DNA of 45,860 bases, taken from contig JAPPOG010000074.1 of assembly GCA_028818225.1 (NCBI GenBank), forward strand, positions 1 to 45,860, in the 5' to 3' direction. The DNA comes from Gammaproteobacteria bacterium. Lineage in GTDB: Bacteria; Pseudomonadota; Gammaproteobacteria; Pseudomonadales; Pseudohongiellaceae. The position numbers and the translations under genes were made by a program. Below are positions 8,061 to 16,597 of the stretch, piece by piece; position 1 is the first letter of the stretch; every line of letters starts with the position of its first letter. Below the pieces are notes generated by a model, which was given only the letters and a program-made list of their open reading frames with translations, searched no databases and was not told the origin of the DNA.

Positions 8061-9248
8061 ATGACTAATTCACCCCCCTTAGAAGGCATCAATGTTCTTT
8101 CCTTTGAACACGCTATTGCCGCCCCGCTTTGCACTCGCCAATTAGCAGAATTGGGAGCTCGAGTTATTAAAATCGAACGGCGTGACGTGGGTGATTTTTC
8201 TCGCCACTACGATGATCGGGTCAAAGGTCAATCGTCTCACTTTATCTGGACTAATCGCTCCAAACAAAGCCTCACTCTCGATATCAAGCACGAACTATCA
8301 AGGGAGATTCTTAAACGTCTAGTCGGTATCAGTGACGTAATCGTGCAAAACCTGGCGCCAAATGCTATGGAGCGACTTGGATTGAGTTATGCAACACTAA
8401 AACGACAGCATGAAAAACTCATTGTCTGCAATATTTCTGGTTATGGTGCTAATGGACCTTATAAAAATAAAAAAGCCTACGATCTTCTTGTTCAGGCTGA
8501 AGCAGGATTTCTTTCTGTAACTGGAACAGAAGAACAAATGGTCAAAGCAGGTATTTCGGTAGCGGACACTGCGGCCGGCATGCAAGCATTCGCAGCCATT
8601 CTGGCGGCAATTATCCAACGTGGAAAAACAGGAAAAGGCAGTTGTATTGAAATCTCCATGCTTGAAGCGATGGTAGAGTGGATGGGTTTTCCCCTATTCT
8701 ATGCTTACGATGGCGCACCACCTCCCACAAGATCAGGTGCTGATCACGCCAGTATCTATCCTTACGGTGTATTCAAAACAAGTGACGACAAGGTGATTCT
8801 GGTTGGATTGCAACATGAAAGAGAGTGGGAAGTTTTTTGTCGATTTGTACTTGAACAACCTAATTTGATTGATGATGACCGTTTCGCGACAAATGCAAAT
8901 CGCTCAGAGAACCGAGAAGAACTTAAAGACATTATACAAAGCCTGTTCTCATTATTGAGCGCCGAGCAAATAGCTACAAAGCTGGATGGAGCACAGATCG
9001 CTTATGCTAATGTAAATAATATGGATGCTGTCTGGAAACACCCACAGCTTGATGCGCTAAATCGACTTGTAGAGACCTCCACGCCGACAGGCGCCATTTC
9101 CAGTTTCAAACCGCCAACGAATAACAGTGAATTCGAGGCCAGTCTTTCTGCAGTCCCCGCATTAGGAGAACATACCCGCGACATTCTGCAGGAGCTGGAT
9201 TTCAGCGCTGAAGAAATCGAAGATTTTTACAAACAGGATGTAATCTAG
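8061..9248 (+). CDS. CaiB/BaiF family (class III) CoA-transferase
   Basis: A 395-residue class III CoA-transferase. The N-terminal GINVLSFEHAIAAPLCTRQLAELGARVIKIE is typical, as are ANGPYKNKKAYDLLVQAEAGF and the central GKGSCIEISMLEA. The likely catalytic aspartate, which forms the acyl anhydride, is Asp141 in KAYDLL. The family moves CoA between carboxylic acids; succinyl-CoA:itaconate/citramalate and intramolecular mesaconyl-CoA C1-C4 transferases are members. Genomic pairing with the hydratase, the CitE-like lyase and the dehydrogenase supports activation of a C5 dicarboxylic acid, as inference. It is the last gene of the rightward pair. Confidence 0.9.
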   Translation: MTNSPPLEGINVLSFEHAIAAPLCTRQLAELGARVIKIERRDVGDFSRHYDDRVKGQSSHFIWTNRSKQSLTLDIKHELSREILKRLVGISDVIVQNLAPNAMERLGLSYATLKRQHEKLIVCNISGYGANGPYKNKKAYDLLVQAEAGFLSVTGTEEQMVKAGISVADTAAGMQAFAAILAAIIQRGKTGKGSCIEISMLEAMVEWMGFPLFYAYDGAPPPTRSGADHASIYPYGVFKTSDDKVILVGLQHEREWEVFCRFVLEQPNLIDDDRFATNANRSENREELKDIIQSLFSLLSAEQIATKLDGAQIAYANVNNMDAVWKHPQLDALNRLVETSTPTGAISSFKPPTNNSEFEASLSAVPALGEHTRDILQELDFSAEEIEDFYKQDVI

Positions 9249-9426
9249 AACACTGGACCAGTTCCAACGCTGGTAGAGGAAGGTTGGCAAAATGCAGAAG
9301 AAACACACTGCTATTCAACGTATCCAGTATTCTTAGTAACTTGTTTTAAATTGATTTTTCGAAATTAGCCTGTCACTTTTAGTGCGTTGCAGTAAAGCCA
9401 AATAAATAAATCCAAAGGTAATTACT

Positions 9427-9810
9427 ATGGGCGAAAAAATAGCTGATTTCGAATTAAAACACAGAGGATCTTCATACTCCCAGGATGCAGCTGGCAATCT
9501 TGTATCTACCTCGAATTGGGAAACAGAGGGCGAAATGGATATTTATGGTGCAGTGTTCGGCACATTATCTGTCGTTCATGCTTACGAAAATCCTGATGCC
9601 GATTCTGGCACCTGCAGCTGGGCTGGCGAGGGCTTTTCGCCAGATGGTACAAAGACAATAGGATTTCAGTCGGGGACCTGGGAGAAAGAAGGAAATCATA
9701 AATGGTCATTGAAAATGGCTGGTAAAGATTCTCGCGAAGGGGATATATACACTGAAAGCCATATTGCCCTTGAGACCCTCACCTGGTCAGGGACTGTGTA
9801 TAGAGCATAA
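9427..9810 (+). CDS. hypothetical protein, 127 aa, soluble beta-rich
   Basis: I do not recognise this family. It lacks a signal peptide and membrane segments. The sequence is rich in Gly, Ser, Thr, Trp and acidic residues with alternating patterns (FGTLSVVHAYE, TKTIGFQSGTWEKE, ETLTWSGTVYRA), which suggests a small beta-barrel. The start is good: AAAGG about 8 bases before the ATG at 9427. It stands alone, 180 bp after the CoA-transferase and before tRNA-Ser. The 141-residue exported protein across the tRNA also has a SSW-C and GSWE-type beta pattern, but I see no convincing homology. Confidence 0.65.
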   Translation: MGEKIADFELKHRGSSYSQDAAGNLVSTSNWETEGEMDIYGAVFGTLSVVHAYENPDADSGTCSWAGEGFSPDGTKTIGFQSGTWEKEGNHKWSLKMAGKDSREGDIYTESHIALETLTWSGTVYRA

Positions 9811-9970
9811 AGCACAAGATGCAGCTAGCCGGCTGCTCAAGTGACTAGATTTTTTCGCCTTTTTCAAGACTTAGCTAAGCTAAATCTTTCACCCTGCGGG
9901 CGCCTTACAGGCGTCCTTCGCGCAATGCGCTTGTCGAACCGCGAGGATTCTCTTACCCTCCCCCTCCCAT

Positions 9971-9994
9971 AAAAAAAACCGACTTGCGTCGGTT
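9971..9994 (-). terminator. Rho-independent terminator of tRNA-Ser
   Basis: On the minus strand a 7-bp stem (AACCGAC paired with GTCGGTT, at 9977-9983 and 9988-9994) with a 4-base loop is followed by an uninterrupted run of eight T residues. It lies 7 bases past the 3' end of tRNA-Ser. Confidence 0.9.
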
Positions 9995-10001
9995 GTTTTG
10001 A

Positions 10002-10091
10002 TGGCGGAGAGAGAGGGATTCGAACCCTCGATAGGTTTAACCCTATACGCCCTTAGCAGGGGCGCGCCTTCAGCCACTCGGCCACCTCTCC
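10002..10091 (-). tRNA. tRNA-Ser (anticodon GCT)
   Basis: On the minus strand a 90-nt class II tRNA starts GGAGAGG and ends CTCTCC, discriminator G and an encoded CCA. The anticodon stem-loop has loop CTGCTAA with anticodon GCT (AGC/AGU serine codons). A long variable arm (TATAGGGTTAAACCTAT) as in serine tRNAs and a T-loop GTTCGAATC are present. Its position beside csrA agrees with the usual alaS-lysC-csrA-tRNA-Ser order of gammaproteobacteria. Confidence 0.97.
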
Positions 10092-10106
10092 ACGGGCGCG
10101 CATGAT

Positions 10107-10136
10107 AGCATACTGACTTAGCGTGAGAATACGCAA
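10107..10136 (-). promoter_or_regulatory. candidate sigma-70 promoter of tRNA-Ser
   Basis: On the minus strand TTGCGT (10131-10136) and TATGCT (10107-10112) are 18 bases apart, just upstream of tRNA-Ser. The start region is GC-rich (GCGCGCCCG), like the discriminators of stringently controlled stable-RNA promoters. Read by eye only. Confidence 0.45.
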
Positions 10137-10159
10137 AATTGGTGATCCGAATTTAGCGT

Positions 10160-10555
10160 CTAATCACCTACCCGAGTACACTGTACTCGCTCCATAAATG
10201 TTTGTGCTTCCTCACCTTCTGGTGGGACAGCTGTGGCAATGATACTGGATACCGCACCTTCCCCTGTACTCAAATTCATTACGATTGCATTCCCGACATT
10301 GGTACTGCAGCGAACAATGTTACTGCTTACACAGTTATCAAATGTCCATTGATAGCCAGAAAAGATAAGCGTCCCACCTCGATCTGCTCCGACGGTAAAT
10401 AAATAATTGGTAGGCGCGAAGGCCTGATTCTCCCATGACCCATCCCGCCAATAGAATCCGATGGAACTTACACCTTCACAGGTCCAGCTGGAGCCCTCCT
10501 CGGCAGCAAAAACCGGGATAGCAACAAATAGAATCAAAATGCATATCTTTTTCAT
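10160..10555 (-). CDS. hypothetical exported protein, 131 aa
   Basis: From the ATG at 10555 the product begins MKKICILILFVAIPVFAAEE, a clear signal peptide with cleavage near FAA. The mature part is about 113 residues, beta-rich, with five cysteines (WTCEG, FDNCV, VRCST, VQCTR and one in the leader) that could form disulfides in the periplasm. AGGAAA 6-9 bases upstream supports this start over one ten codons earlier. I do not recognise the family. It lies between csrA and tRNA-Ser, a place where these genes are usually adjacent, so it looks like a lineage-specific insertion. Confidence 0.65.
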   Translation of the reverse strand: MKKICILILFVAIPVFAAEEGSSWTCEGVSSIGFYWRDGSWENQAFAPTNYLFTVGADRGGTLIFSGYQWTFDNCVSSNIVRCSTNVGNAIVMNLSTGEGAVSSIIATAVPPEGEEAQTFMERVQCTRVGD

Positions 10556-10735
10556 AAAGCGTTTCCTTTCTCTGCAACGACCCAAGCTTCATCATTCGAT
10601 GGTTTTAAGCACGAGCTTATACATCAGCCTCCGCTTTAATGTAAGCATTTTGAGGGGAACTAGAATTTGATTGAGTCGACCAACTCTGCTGAATTCAACG
10701 AGGGCTTAAACAGCGAAATGCAAAGGACAAGTGAG

Positions 10736-10755
10736 CTCTCCATCTCAATGGAGAG
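10736..10755 (-). other. hairpin in the csrA 3' untranslated region
   Basis: CTCTCCAT (10736-10743) pairs with ATGGAGAG (10748-10755) around a 4-base loop, about 20 bp past the csrA stop codon. No T-run follows on the minus strand, so it is a transcript-end stabiliser or a weak terminator at best. Confidence 0.45.
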
Positions 10756-10771
10756 TGAGCGCAGAGTTGAA

Positions 10772-10972
10772 TTACTCTCCCCCTTGCTGAGCTGGCGCTT
10801 CGCCGCTTTTCTCTTTCTGGATGCGCTGATAAATTTCTTCGCGATGAACCGCGACTTCTTTTGGAGCATTGACTCCGATTCTTACCTGGTTACCTTTAAC
10901 TCCCAGCACGGTAACTGTAACGTCATCTCCGACCATCAATGTTTCGCCGATTCGGCGTGTCAGTATTAACAT
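10772..10972 (-). CDS. csrA: carbon storage regulator CsrA (RsmA)
   Basis: A 66-residue protein with the full CsrA sequence pattern: [18 protein letters not shown], then [33 protein letters not shown]. It is a homodimeric RNA-binding protein that binds GGA motifs in leaders and controls translation of metabolism, motility and biofilm genes. The N-terminal Leu4/Arg6-7 and the [16 protein letters not shown] region that forms the RNA-binding surface are conserved; the C-terminal 15 residues are variable as usual. A strong ribosome-binding site (GGAGGAAGGCA-ATG) precedes it. It is downstream of lysC with a 344-bp spacer, so it probably has its own promoter. Confidence 0.98.
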   Translation of the reverse strand: MLILTRRIGETLMVGDDVTVTVLGVKGNQVRIGVNAPKEVAVHREEIYQRIQKEKSGEAPAQQGGE

Positions 10973-11316
10973 TGCCTTCCTCCGTCAATCATTCCTTTGT
11001 ACTTCCCATATTTTTGGCCTTACAGCGGACTCCTGAAGAACACACAGGAGAACATTTTCGTCATCGGGCTGGCGCATATCCTTATTCGATTTCCAGCTTG
11101 AAAGTTTTTACCTGGGATAATTCCAAAGGTATTAAAAACTTCTAAGCGAATAAGAATTAACTTGCACCGGTTTTCTATACAAATCCCTTGACTAAGCGGG
11201 ATTTGCTCCCGAAAGTGCGCTGAACCAAAAGCATAGTATCTGCCTATATTGACAGATTGCCAACACTTTCAGCCCTGTTTTGATGGATAGTTGTCTCTAG
11301 AAAGCCTGAAAATACC
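10973..11316 (-). promoter_or_regulatory. csrA leader / lysC-csrA spacer with repeated GGA motifs
   Basis: This 344-bp gene-free stretch precedes csrA. Read on the minus strand, its last 60 bases carry five GGA triplets, at 11031-11033, 11004-11006, 10993-10995, 10981-10983 and 10978-10980. The last two lie in the ribosome-binding site. One GGA is in the arm of a hairpin (CTCCTG/CAGGAG, 11030-11050). This is the arrangement expected for autoregulation by CsrA; that it acts so here is inference. Nothing else recognisable is seen in the rest of the spacer. Confidence 0.5.
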
Positions 11317-12558
11317 CTAATCCGGTATATTTTTTGTTTCAGTTTCGCCAAGCTCGAAGGCACTATGGAGCGCGCGCACAGCCAGTTCAAGATATTTCTC
11401 CTCGATCACAACGGAAATCTTGATCTCAGAAGTAGTGATAATCTCAATATTGATGTTTTCTTCGGCTAGCGCCTTAAACATTTTGCTGGCGATGCCCGCG
11501 TGGGATCGCATACCCACACCGACCAAAGATACTTTACAAATTTTCTTATCGAGAATGACTGCAGCAGCCTGCAACGATGTTGCCACAGTGTCTAGTATCT
11601 CTTTCGCTTTATCACTCTCGGCTCGCTTTACCGTAAAAGTTATATCGTTCGAACCATCCGCAGCAGCATTCTGAACGATTACATCAACCTCGATCCCTGC
11701 TTCGCTCACGGGACCTATAACTTTATACGCTATACCTGGAACATCGGGCACACCTGCAACAGTTAATTTAGCTTCATCGCGCTCGAACGCAATGCCAGCT
11801 ATGGCTGGATCTTCCATTTCGGCTTCTTCCTCTAGAGTAATTAGGGTTCCACTACCTTCTTCAAAGGTAGATAGCACGCGGAGTGGTACTTTGTATTTAC
11901 CGGCGAATTCGACTGCGCGGATTTGCAATACTTTTGCGCCTAAACTTGCCAGTTCCAGCATTTCTTCAAAAGTAATGCTGTGCAGAAGTTTGGCATCGTC
12001 AACAACTCTCGGGTCTGTAGTATAAACACCTTTAACATCTGTATAGATCTGACACTCATCAGCCTCGAGGGCTGCGGCCAAAGCAACTGCCGTAGTATCC
12101 GACCCACCTCTGCCCAGGGTTGTAATGTTCCCATTTTCATCAACACCCTGAAAACCCGCCACTACCACAACATTTCCCTGTTGCAATTGCGCATGCATAC
12201 GAGAGCTGTCGATTTCCCGTATACGTGCCTTGGTATGAGCATCATCAGTGAGAATTCTTACCTGGCCACCAGTGAAGGAGCGCGCACCATAGCCGCGCTT
12301 TTCCAGAGCCATACAAAGTAACGCGATCGTCACCTGCTCACCGGTAGATAAAAGAACATCCATCTCCCGGGGCGTCGGTTGCTCCATCACTTCGTGAGCC
12401 AACGCAGTAAGTCGATTTGTTTCCCCGGACATAGCAGACACAACGACTACTACATCATCTCCATTATTTCTAAACCTGGAAACTTTCTCAGCTACGGCAT
12501 CAATGCGGTCGATGCTGCCAACGGATGTGCCGCCATATTTTTGAACGATTAGAGCCAT
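11317..12558 (-). CDS. lysC: aspartate kinase
   Basis: A 413-residue monofunctional aspartokinase, the first step of Lys/Thr/Met/diaminopimelate synthesis. The N-terminal kinase domain has IVQKYGGTSVGS, the TLGRGGSDTTAVALAAALEADECQIYTDVKGVYTTDPR region and a SLGAKVLQIRAVEFA segment. Two ACT domains, usually the site of Lys and/or Thr feedback, fill residues about 265-410. An in-frame ATG at codon 248 (11817) has AGAGGAAG upstream and could give a separate regulatory subunit, as in Corynebacterium and Bacillus. It starts 3 bp after the alaS stop, so the two genes are one transcript. hom and thrC of the same pathway lie about 14 kb away. Confidence 0.97.
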   Translation of the reverse strand: MALIVQKYGGTSVGSIDRIDAVAEKVSRFRNNGDDVVVVVSAMSGETNRLTALAHEVMEQPTPREMDVLLSTGEQVTIALLCMALEKRGYGARSFTGGQVRILTDDAHTKARIREIDSSRMHAQLQQGNVVVVAGFQGVDENGNITTLGRGGSDTTAVALAAALEADECQIYTDVKGVYTTDPRVVDDAKLLHSITFEEMLELASLGAKVLQIRAVEFAGKYKVPLRVLSTFEEGSGTLITLEEEAEMEDPAIAGIAFERDEAKLTVAGVPDVPGIAYKVIGPVSEAGIEVDVIVQNAAADGSNDITFTVKRAESDKAKEILDTVATSLQAAAVILDKKICKVSLVGVGMRSHAGIASKMFKALAEENINIEIITTSEIKISVVIEEKYLELAVRALHSAFELGETETKNIPD

Positions 12559-12561
12559 AGA

Positions 12562-15162
12562 TTAAAGCTTCCCTTCTAACCATGGCTTCACGCTTTCTAA
12601 TGCGCCCGTTACCGCGGCGGTATCGGTGCCCCCGGCCATCGCCATATCAGGGCGACCACCGCCCTTACCACCGACTTGCTCAGCGACCATGTTAACCAGC
12701 TCTCCTGCCTTAACTTTGTCAGTCAGGTCATCGCTAACACCAGCAATCAGGTTTACTTTGTCATCACTAACTGTAGCCAGCAGAATTACTGAAGAACCCA
12801 GCTTGTTCTTTAGTTGATCAACCGTATCCCGCAGGGATTTGGGATTAAAGCCTTCCACATTAGCCACTAGCACTTTAGCACCATTCATTTCTGTAGCCTG
12901 GAGCGTCAGATCATTGCCGGCAGACGACGCGAGCTTGCCTTTTAGTTGCTCGATTTCCTTTTCCAGAGCGCGATTGCTATCGCTCAGCTGTTGAACTTTG
13001 TGTACAAGCTCTGATGGAGATGATTTAACAATTTCCCCTATTTGCTTAAGTATCTGCTCTTCCTGGTTTACCAGCGCTAAAGCGCCGCTTCCGGTGACAG
13101 CTTCCACTCTTCTGACTCCAGCGGAAATACCGGTTTCACTGGTAATTTTGAATAATCCGATATCTCCAGTGCGATTAACATGACAGCCACCGCAGAATTC
13201 CACCGAATACTCACCGCCCATAGTGACGACCCTGACTTCGTCGCCATACTTTTCGCCGAATAAAGCCAAGGCGCCCCGCTTCTTTGCTTCTTCCAGCGGC
13301 ATTACTTCTTTGCTTACTTCAGAGTTGGCAAGAATTTCGGCATTTACCTGTGCTTCGATTGCGCGAAGTTCTGCTTCTGTAACTGGTGACGAATGAGAGA
13401 AATCGAATCGCAGTCTATCTGCATCAACCAAAGAACCTTTTTGCATGACATGTGTACCCAGCACATTCCTTAACGCCGAATGCATCAAGTGAGTAGCAGA
13501 ATGATTCAAAGTAATCGCATGACGATCATCGCCAGAAACCTCGGCAATGACTTCATCATTAACCGCCAGGCTGCCACTCTTTAACATTCCTCGATGAATA
13601 TGAGCATCACCTTGTTTTTGAGTGTCAACTACTTCAAAGCTGGCATTGGAATTTTGTAGCAATCCATGGTCGCCTATTTGTCCACCAGACTCTCCATAAA
13701 AAGGACTCTTGTCCAATACAAGTAGTACTTCCTGTTCGGCTGGCACTGAATCAAGTTTTTTGTTCTCTTTAGAGAAAATGCCAATCACTTTCCCCGAATC
13801 CTGCAAGCTGGAATAGCCAGTAAATTCCGTAGCAGTCGATGAATCAATATCGAGTTTTTCGACGGCGCCAAAATTACTGGCTGCCCGGGCAGATTCTCTC
13901 TGGCCCTCCATGGCTTGCTCGAAACCATCCAGATCAATTTTGAGATTATGACCACGGGCAACATCTGCCGTTAGATCCACTGGAAATCCATAGGTGTCAT
14001 AGAGTTGAAACACTGTTTCACCAGGGATTGTATCTCCTTCCAAATTAGCAATGGCTTTCTCCAGAATCGCCATGCCGTTTTCCAGAGTCCTGGCAAATTG
14101 TTCTTCTTCGTCCTTCAGTACTTTTTCTACAAACGCCTGCCGCTCAACCAATTCCGGATAGGCCGAACCCATTACTTGCGCCAGGGAATCAACTAATTTG
14201 TAAAAGAAGATGTCTTCGACACCTAGCTGATATCCGTGACGAATTGCGCGACGAATAATTCGTCTTAGCACATAACCTCGTCCTTCATTGGAAGGTACGA
14301 CGCCATCCACAACCAGGAAGGCACAGGATCGAATATGATCTGCAATGACATTCAGGGATGAATTGGAAAGGTCTGCTTCACCTGTAATTTTCGAAATATC
14401 GGTAATTAATGATTGGAACAGGTCAATTTCATAATTGCTGTGTACCTGTTGCATTACCGCCGCCAGACGCTCCAGGCCTGCACCCGTATCCACAGAGGGT
14501 TTGGGCAATGAAATCATAGAGCCATCGGCTTTTCTTTCGAACTGCATGAAAACCAGGTTCCAGATTTCAATATAGCGATCACCATCCTCATCCGGACTGC
14601 CGGGAGGGCCACCTGCTACCTCTGGGCCATGGTCGTAAAAGATCTCTGAACAGGGTCCGCAGGGTCCGGTATCACCCATCGCCCAGAAATTATCTTTTTC
14701 TCCCAGGCGGGAAAATCGTTCCGGGTCAATCTTCATTTCATCCAGCCAGATTGCCGCAGCCTCATCGTCATCCTCAAAAACTGTGACCCAGAGTTTTTCT
14801 GCAGGTAAGCCTAGGTCTTCCGTGAGAAACTCCCAGGCAAACTGAATTGCTTCGCGCTTGAAGTAATCACCAAAGGAAAAATTCCCCAACATCTCGAAGA
14901 ATGTGTGGTGGCGGGCTGTATAACCGACATTTTCCAAATCGTTGTGTTTGCCACCGGCGCGAACACAACGCTGGGAAGTTGTTGCGCGATTGTAGGAACG
15001 CTTTTCATCACCGAGAAAAGTATCTTTGAATTGCACCATACCCGCATTGGTGAAAAGCAGGGTAGGATCATTGCCGGGCACGAGCGGACTGCTCGCAACC
15101 ACTGCGTGGTCCCGAGCCGCAAAAAAATCCAAAAATCTTTGCCTGATTTCCGCGCTCTTCAT
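12562..15162 (-). CDS. alaS: alanyl-tRNA synthetase
   Basis: A class II synthetase that charges tRNA-Ala; 866 residues from the chosen start. The N-terminal catalytic core opens [19 protein letters not shown], then has [17 protein letters not shown] and [14 protein letters not shown]. The editing domain contains [14 protein letters not shown], with a later CGGCHV zinc-site pair. A coiled-coil ([21 protein letters not shown]) and a glycine-rich C-Ala domain ([15 protein letters not shown]) complete it. A start nine codons earlier is open, but MKSAEIRQ is the conserved beginning. It is first of the alaS-lysC pair, and the upstream permease gene is on the same strand 78 bp away. Confidence 0.97.
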   Translation of the reverse strand: MKSAEIRQRFLDFFAARDHAVVASSPLVPGNDPTLLFTNAGMVQFKDTFLGDEKRSYNRATTSQRCVRAGGKHNDLENVGYTARHHTFFEMLGNFSFGDYFKREAIQFAWEFLTEDLGLPAEKLWVTVFEDDDEAAAIWLDEMKIDPERFSRLGEKDNFWAMGDTGPCGPCSEIFYDHGPEVAGGPPGSPDEDGDRYIEIWNLVFMQFERKADGSMISLPKPSVDTGAGLERLAAVMQQVHSNYEIDLFQSLITDISKITGEADLSNSSLNVIADHIRSCAFLVVDGVVPSNEGRGYVLRRIIRRAIRHGYQLGVEDIFFYKLVDSLAQVMGSAYPELVERQAFVEKVLKDEEEQFARTLENGMAILEKAIANLEGDTIPGETVFQLYDTYGFPVDLTADVARGHNLKIDLDGFEQAMEGQRESARAASNFGAVEKLDIDSSTATEFTGYSSLQDSGKVIGIFSKENKKLDSVPAEQEVLLVLDKSPFYGESGGQIGDHGLLQNSNASFEVVDTQKQGDAHIHRGMLKSGSLAVNDEVIAEVSGDDRHAITLNHSATHLMHSALRNVLGTHVMQKGSLVDADRLRFDFSHSSPVTEAELRAIEAQVNAEILANSEVSKEVMPLEEAKKRGALALFGEKYGDEVRVVTMGGEYSVEFCGGCHVNRTGDIGLFKITSETGISAGVRRVEAVTGSGALALVNQEEQILKQIGEIVKSSPSELVHKVQQLSDSNRALEKEIEQLKGKLASSAGNDLTLQATEMNGAKVLVANVEGFNPKSLRDTVDQLKNKLGSSVILLATVSDDKVNLIAGVSDDLTDKVKAGELVNMVAEQVGGKGGGRPDMAMAGGTDTAAVTGALESVKPWLEGKL

Positions 15163-15240
15163 CTCGCTACTTGTCCTGCCTACTGCCAATTGAAAAAAGC
15201 AGGGGATTATAGCGCTTACTGCGCTGAATTTGCAGGGTTT

Positions 15241-16368
15241 TTAGCCTTTGTCAGGGGATTCTTCATCGGTGGTCAGCAAGCTGTTTGCTGACGGATTGAA
15301 GGAAAAATGGCTGATGGTTTTATCGATAGGAACGCGCAAACGACCGTCACTGGAGAGTATAATGGCGATTGGTCTAGTCTGGGGGAAATGGCTGAGAATT
15401 ATCGTCACGATGATAAGAAACGGCACGCAAAGAAACATTCCAGGTATATCCCAAATATAGCCCCACAAAGCCAGGTTAAGCAGAATGACAATTGGGCTAA
15501 GATTAAAAGATGAGCCCATTAGCCTTGGCTCCAAAATATTGCCGATACAAATCTGAATGGTACCTATACCCCCCAGAACAATTATGGAAAGTGTATAACC
15601 GTCAGATTGCGCCAGGGCGATAAGTGCCGGGAAAATTGTAGCTACAATTGACCCTACCGTTGGAATAAAGTTAAGCAGGAAGATGATAATTCCCCACATA
15701 CCAGCAAAATCAATATCCATGACGCGCAGAAAGATGTAACTCAGAATACCAGTCATTGAACTGGTAAAGACCTTGATGGAAATGTATTTCTGAATGTCAT
15801 CCCGAATCCGCTCAATGATCTTATTAACGTCCAGCTCTTTTTCAGGATTCGCCACCAGGGCAGAAATCTTTTTACTAAAATGCCCTTGTTCCAGAAATAA
15901 AAATCCAAGATAAATAAGAATCAATCCGCCGCTGGCAAGTATGCTTGTCAAAGATGCCGCAATTGAAGCTGCATAGCTTGGTATATCAATCCAGCCCGAC
16001 AGTAATTCGCCAAAACTCTGCCCTTCATATTCTGAAAGATCAAAAAAAGAAAAACTCTGCAGGCGCTCAGCAAGATTTTCCTGGTAAACAGGCGCAACAT
16101 CCAATACATCATCAAATGTTGAACTGAGAAAATTAGCCAACAACCAGATCAGCGCAATAAAACTTAGAAATGAGGCGAATGTACAAACCGGTTTCGGGAA
16201 ACTGAATGAGCCTATCTTTACTCGAGAGAAAGCGTTACTAAGGGTAATTATCAAATACCAGAGGGCAAAAGCGATTACCAATGGCAGCAAAAGGTCTTTA
16301 CCTATAAATAGAAGGTAGAAAATCAAAACAACAAGAACTGCTGTTGCCGTGTAACTCACTATTTTCAT
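15241..16368 (-). CDS. AI-2E family transporter (PerM-like permease)
   Basis: 375 residues with about seven to eight hydrophobic segments and the typical long central soluble segment (residues about 150-190). The family contains PerM and YdiK and the proposed autoinducer-2 exporter TqsA; most members have no proven substrate. Conserved patches seen are GIIIFLLNFIPTVGSIVATIFPALIAL and GNILEPRLMGSSFNLSPIVILL. I choose the ATG at 16368, which has AAGG about 9 bases upstream, over a TTG 16 codons earlier. It is divergent from the kinase gene, with about 230 bp between the two starts. Confidence 0.85.
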   Translation of the reverse strand: MKIVSYTATAVLVVLIFYLLFIGKDLLLPLVIAFALWYLIITLSNAFSRVKIGSFSFPKPVCTFASFLSFIALIWLLANFLSSTFDDVLDVAPVYQENLAERLQSFSFFDLSEYEGQSFGELLSGWIDIPSYAASIAASLTSILASGGLILIYLGFLFLEQGHFSKKISALVANPEKELDVNKIIERIRDDIQKYISIKVFTSSMTGILSYIFLRVMDIDFAGMWGIIIFLLNFIPTVGSIVATIFPALIALAQSDGYTLSIIVLGGIGTIQICIGNILEPRLMGSSFNLSPIVILLNLALWGYIWDIPGMFLCVPFLIIVTIILSHFPQTRPIAIILSSDGRLRVPIDKTISHFSFNPSANSLLTTDEESPDKG

Positions 16369-16597
16369 TATTAGTTTAAACCTTGTGGTTCGCCCCCAGA
16401 GGACTCTATCGATCAAATATCCGTTTTAAGCAACTCATCTCAACAATGAGAACCGGAACGCAATATGTAGATTTTTTTACGTATAAGGACGCAGATTGCG
16501 AAGAATATCACATTTTATAAACCCTACCCTCATTAGTCTAAGGCCTAGCTTAGTCTCTTTTGAAGTCGATAAATACCTGTAAGAAGCAACAATACGA

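Noticed and set aside
9249..9386. In-frame open codons after the CoA-transferase stop (NTGPVPTLVEEGWQ...)
   Set aside because: CaiB-type enzymes end near 395-400 residues, so a lost C-terminal extension is not expected; no readthrough signal is visible.
10667..10969. 100-codon rightward frame over csrA
   Set aside because: It is antisense to the strongly conserved csrA and has no family resemblance.
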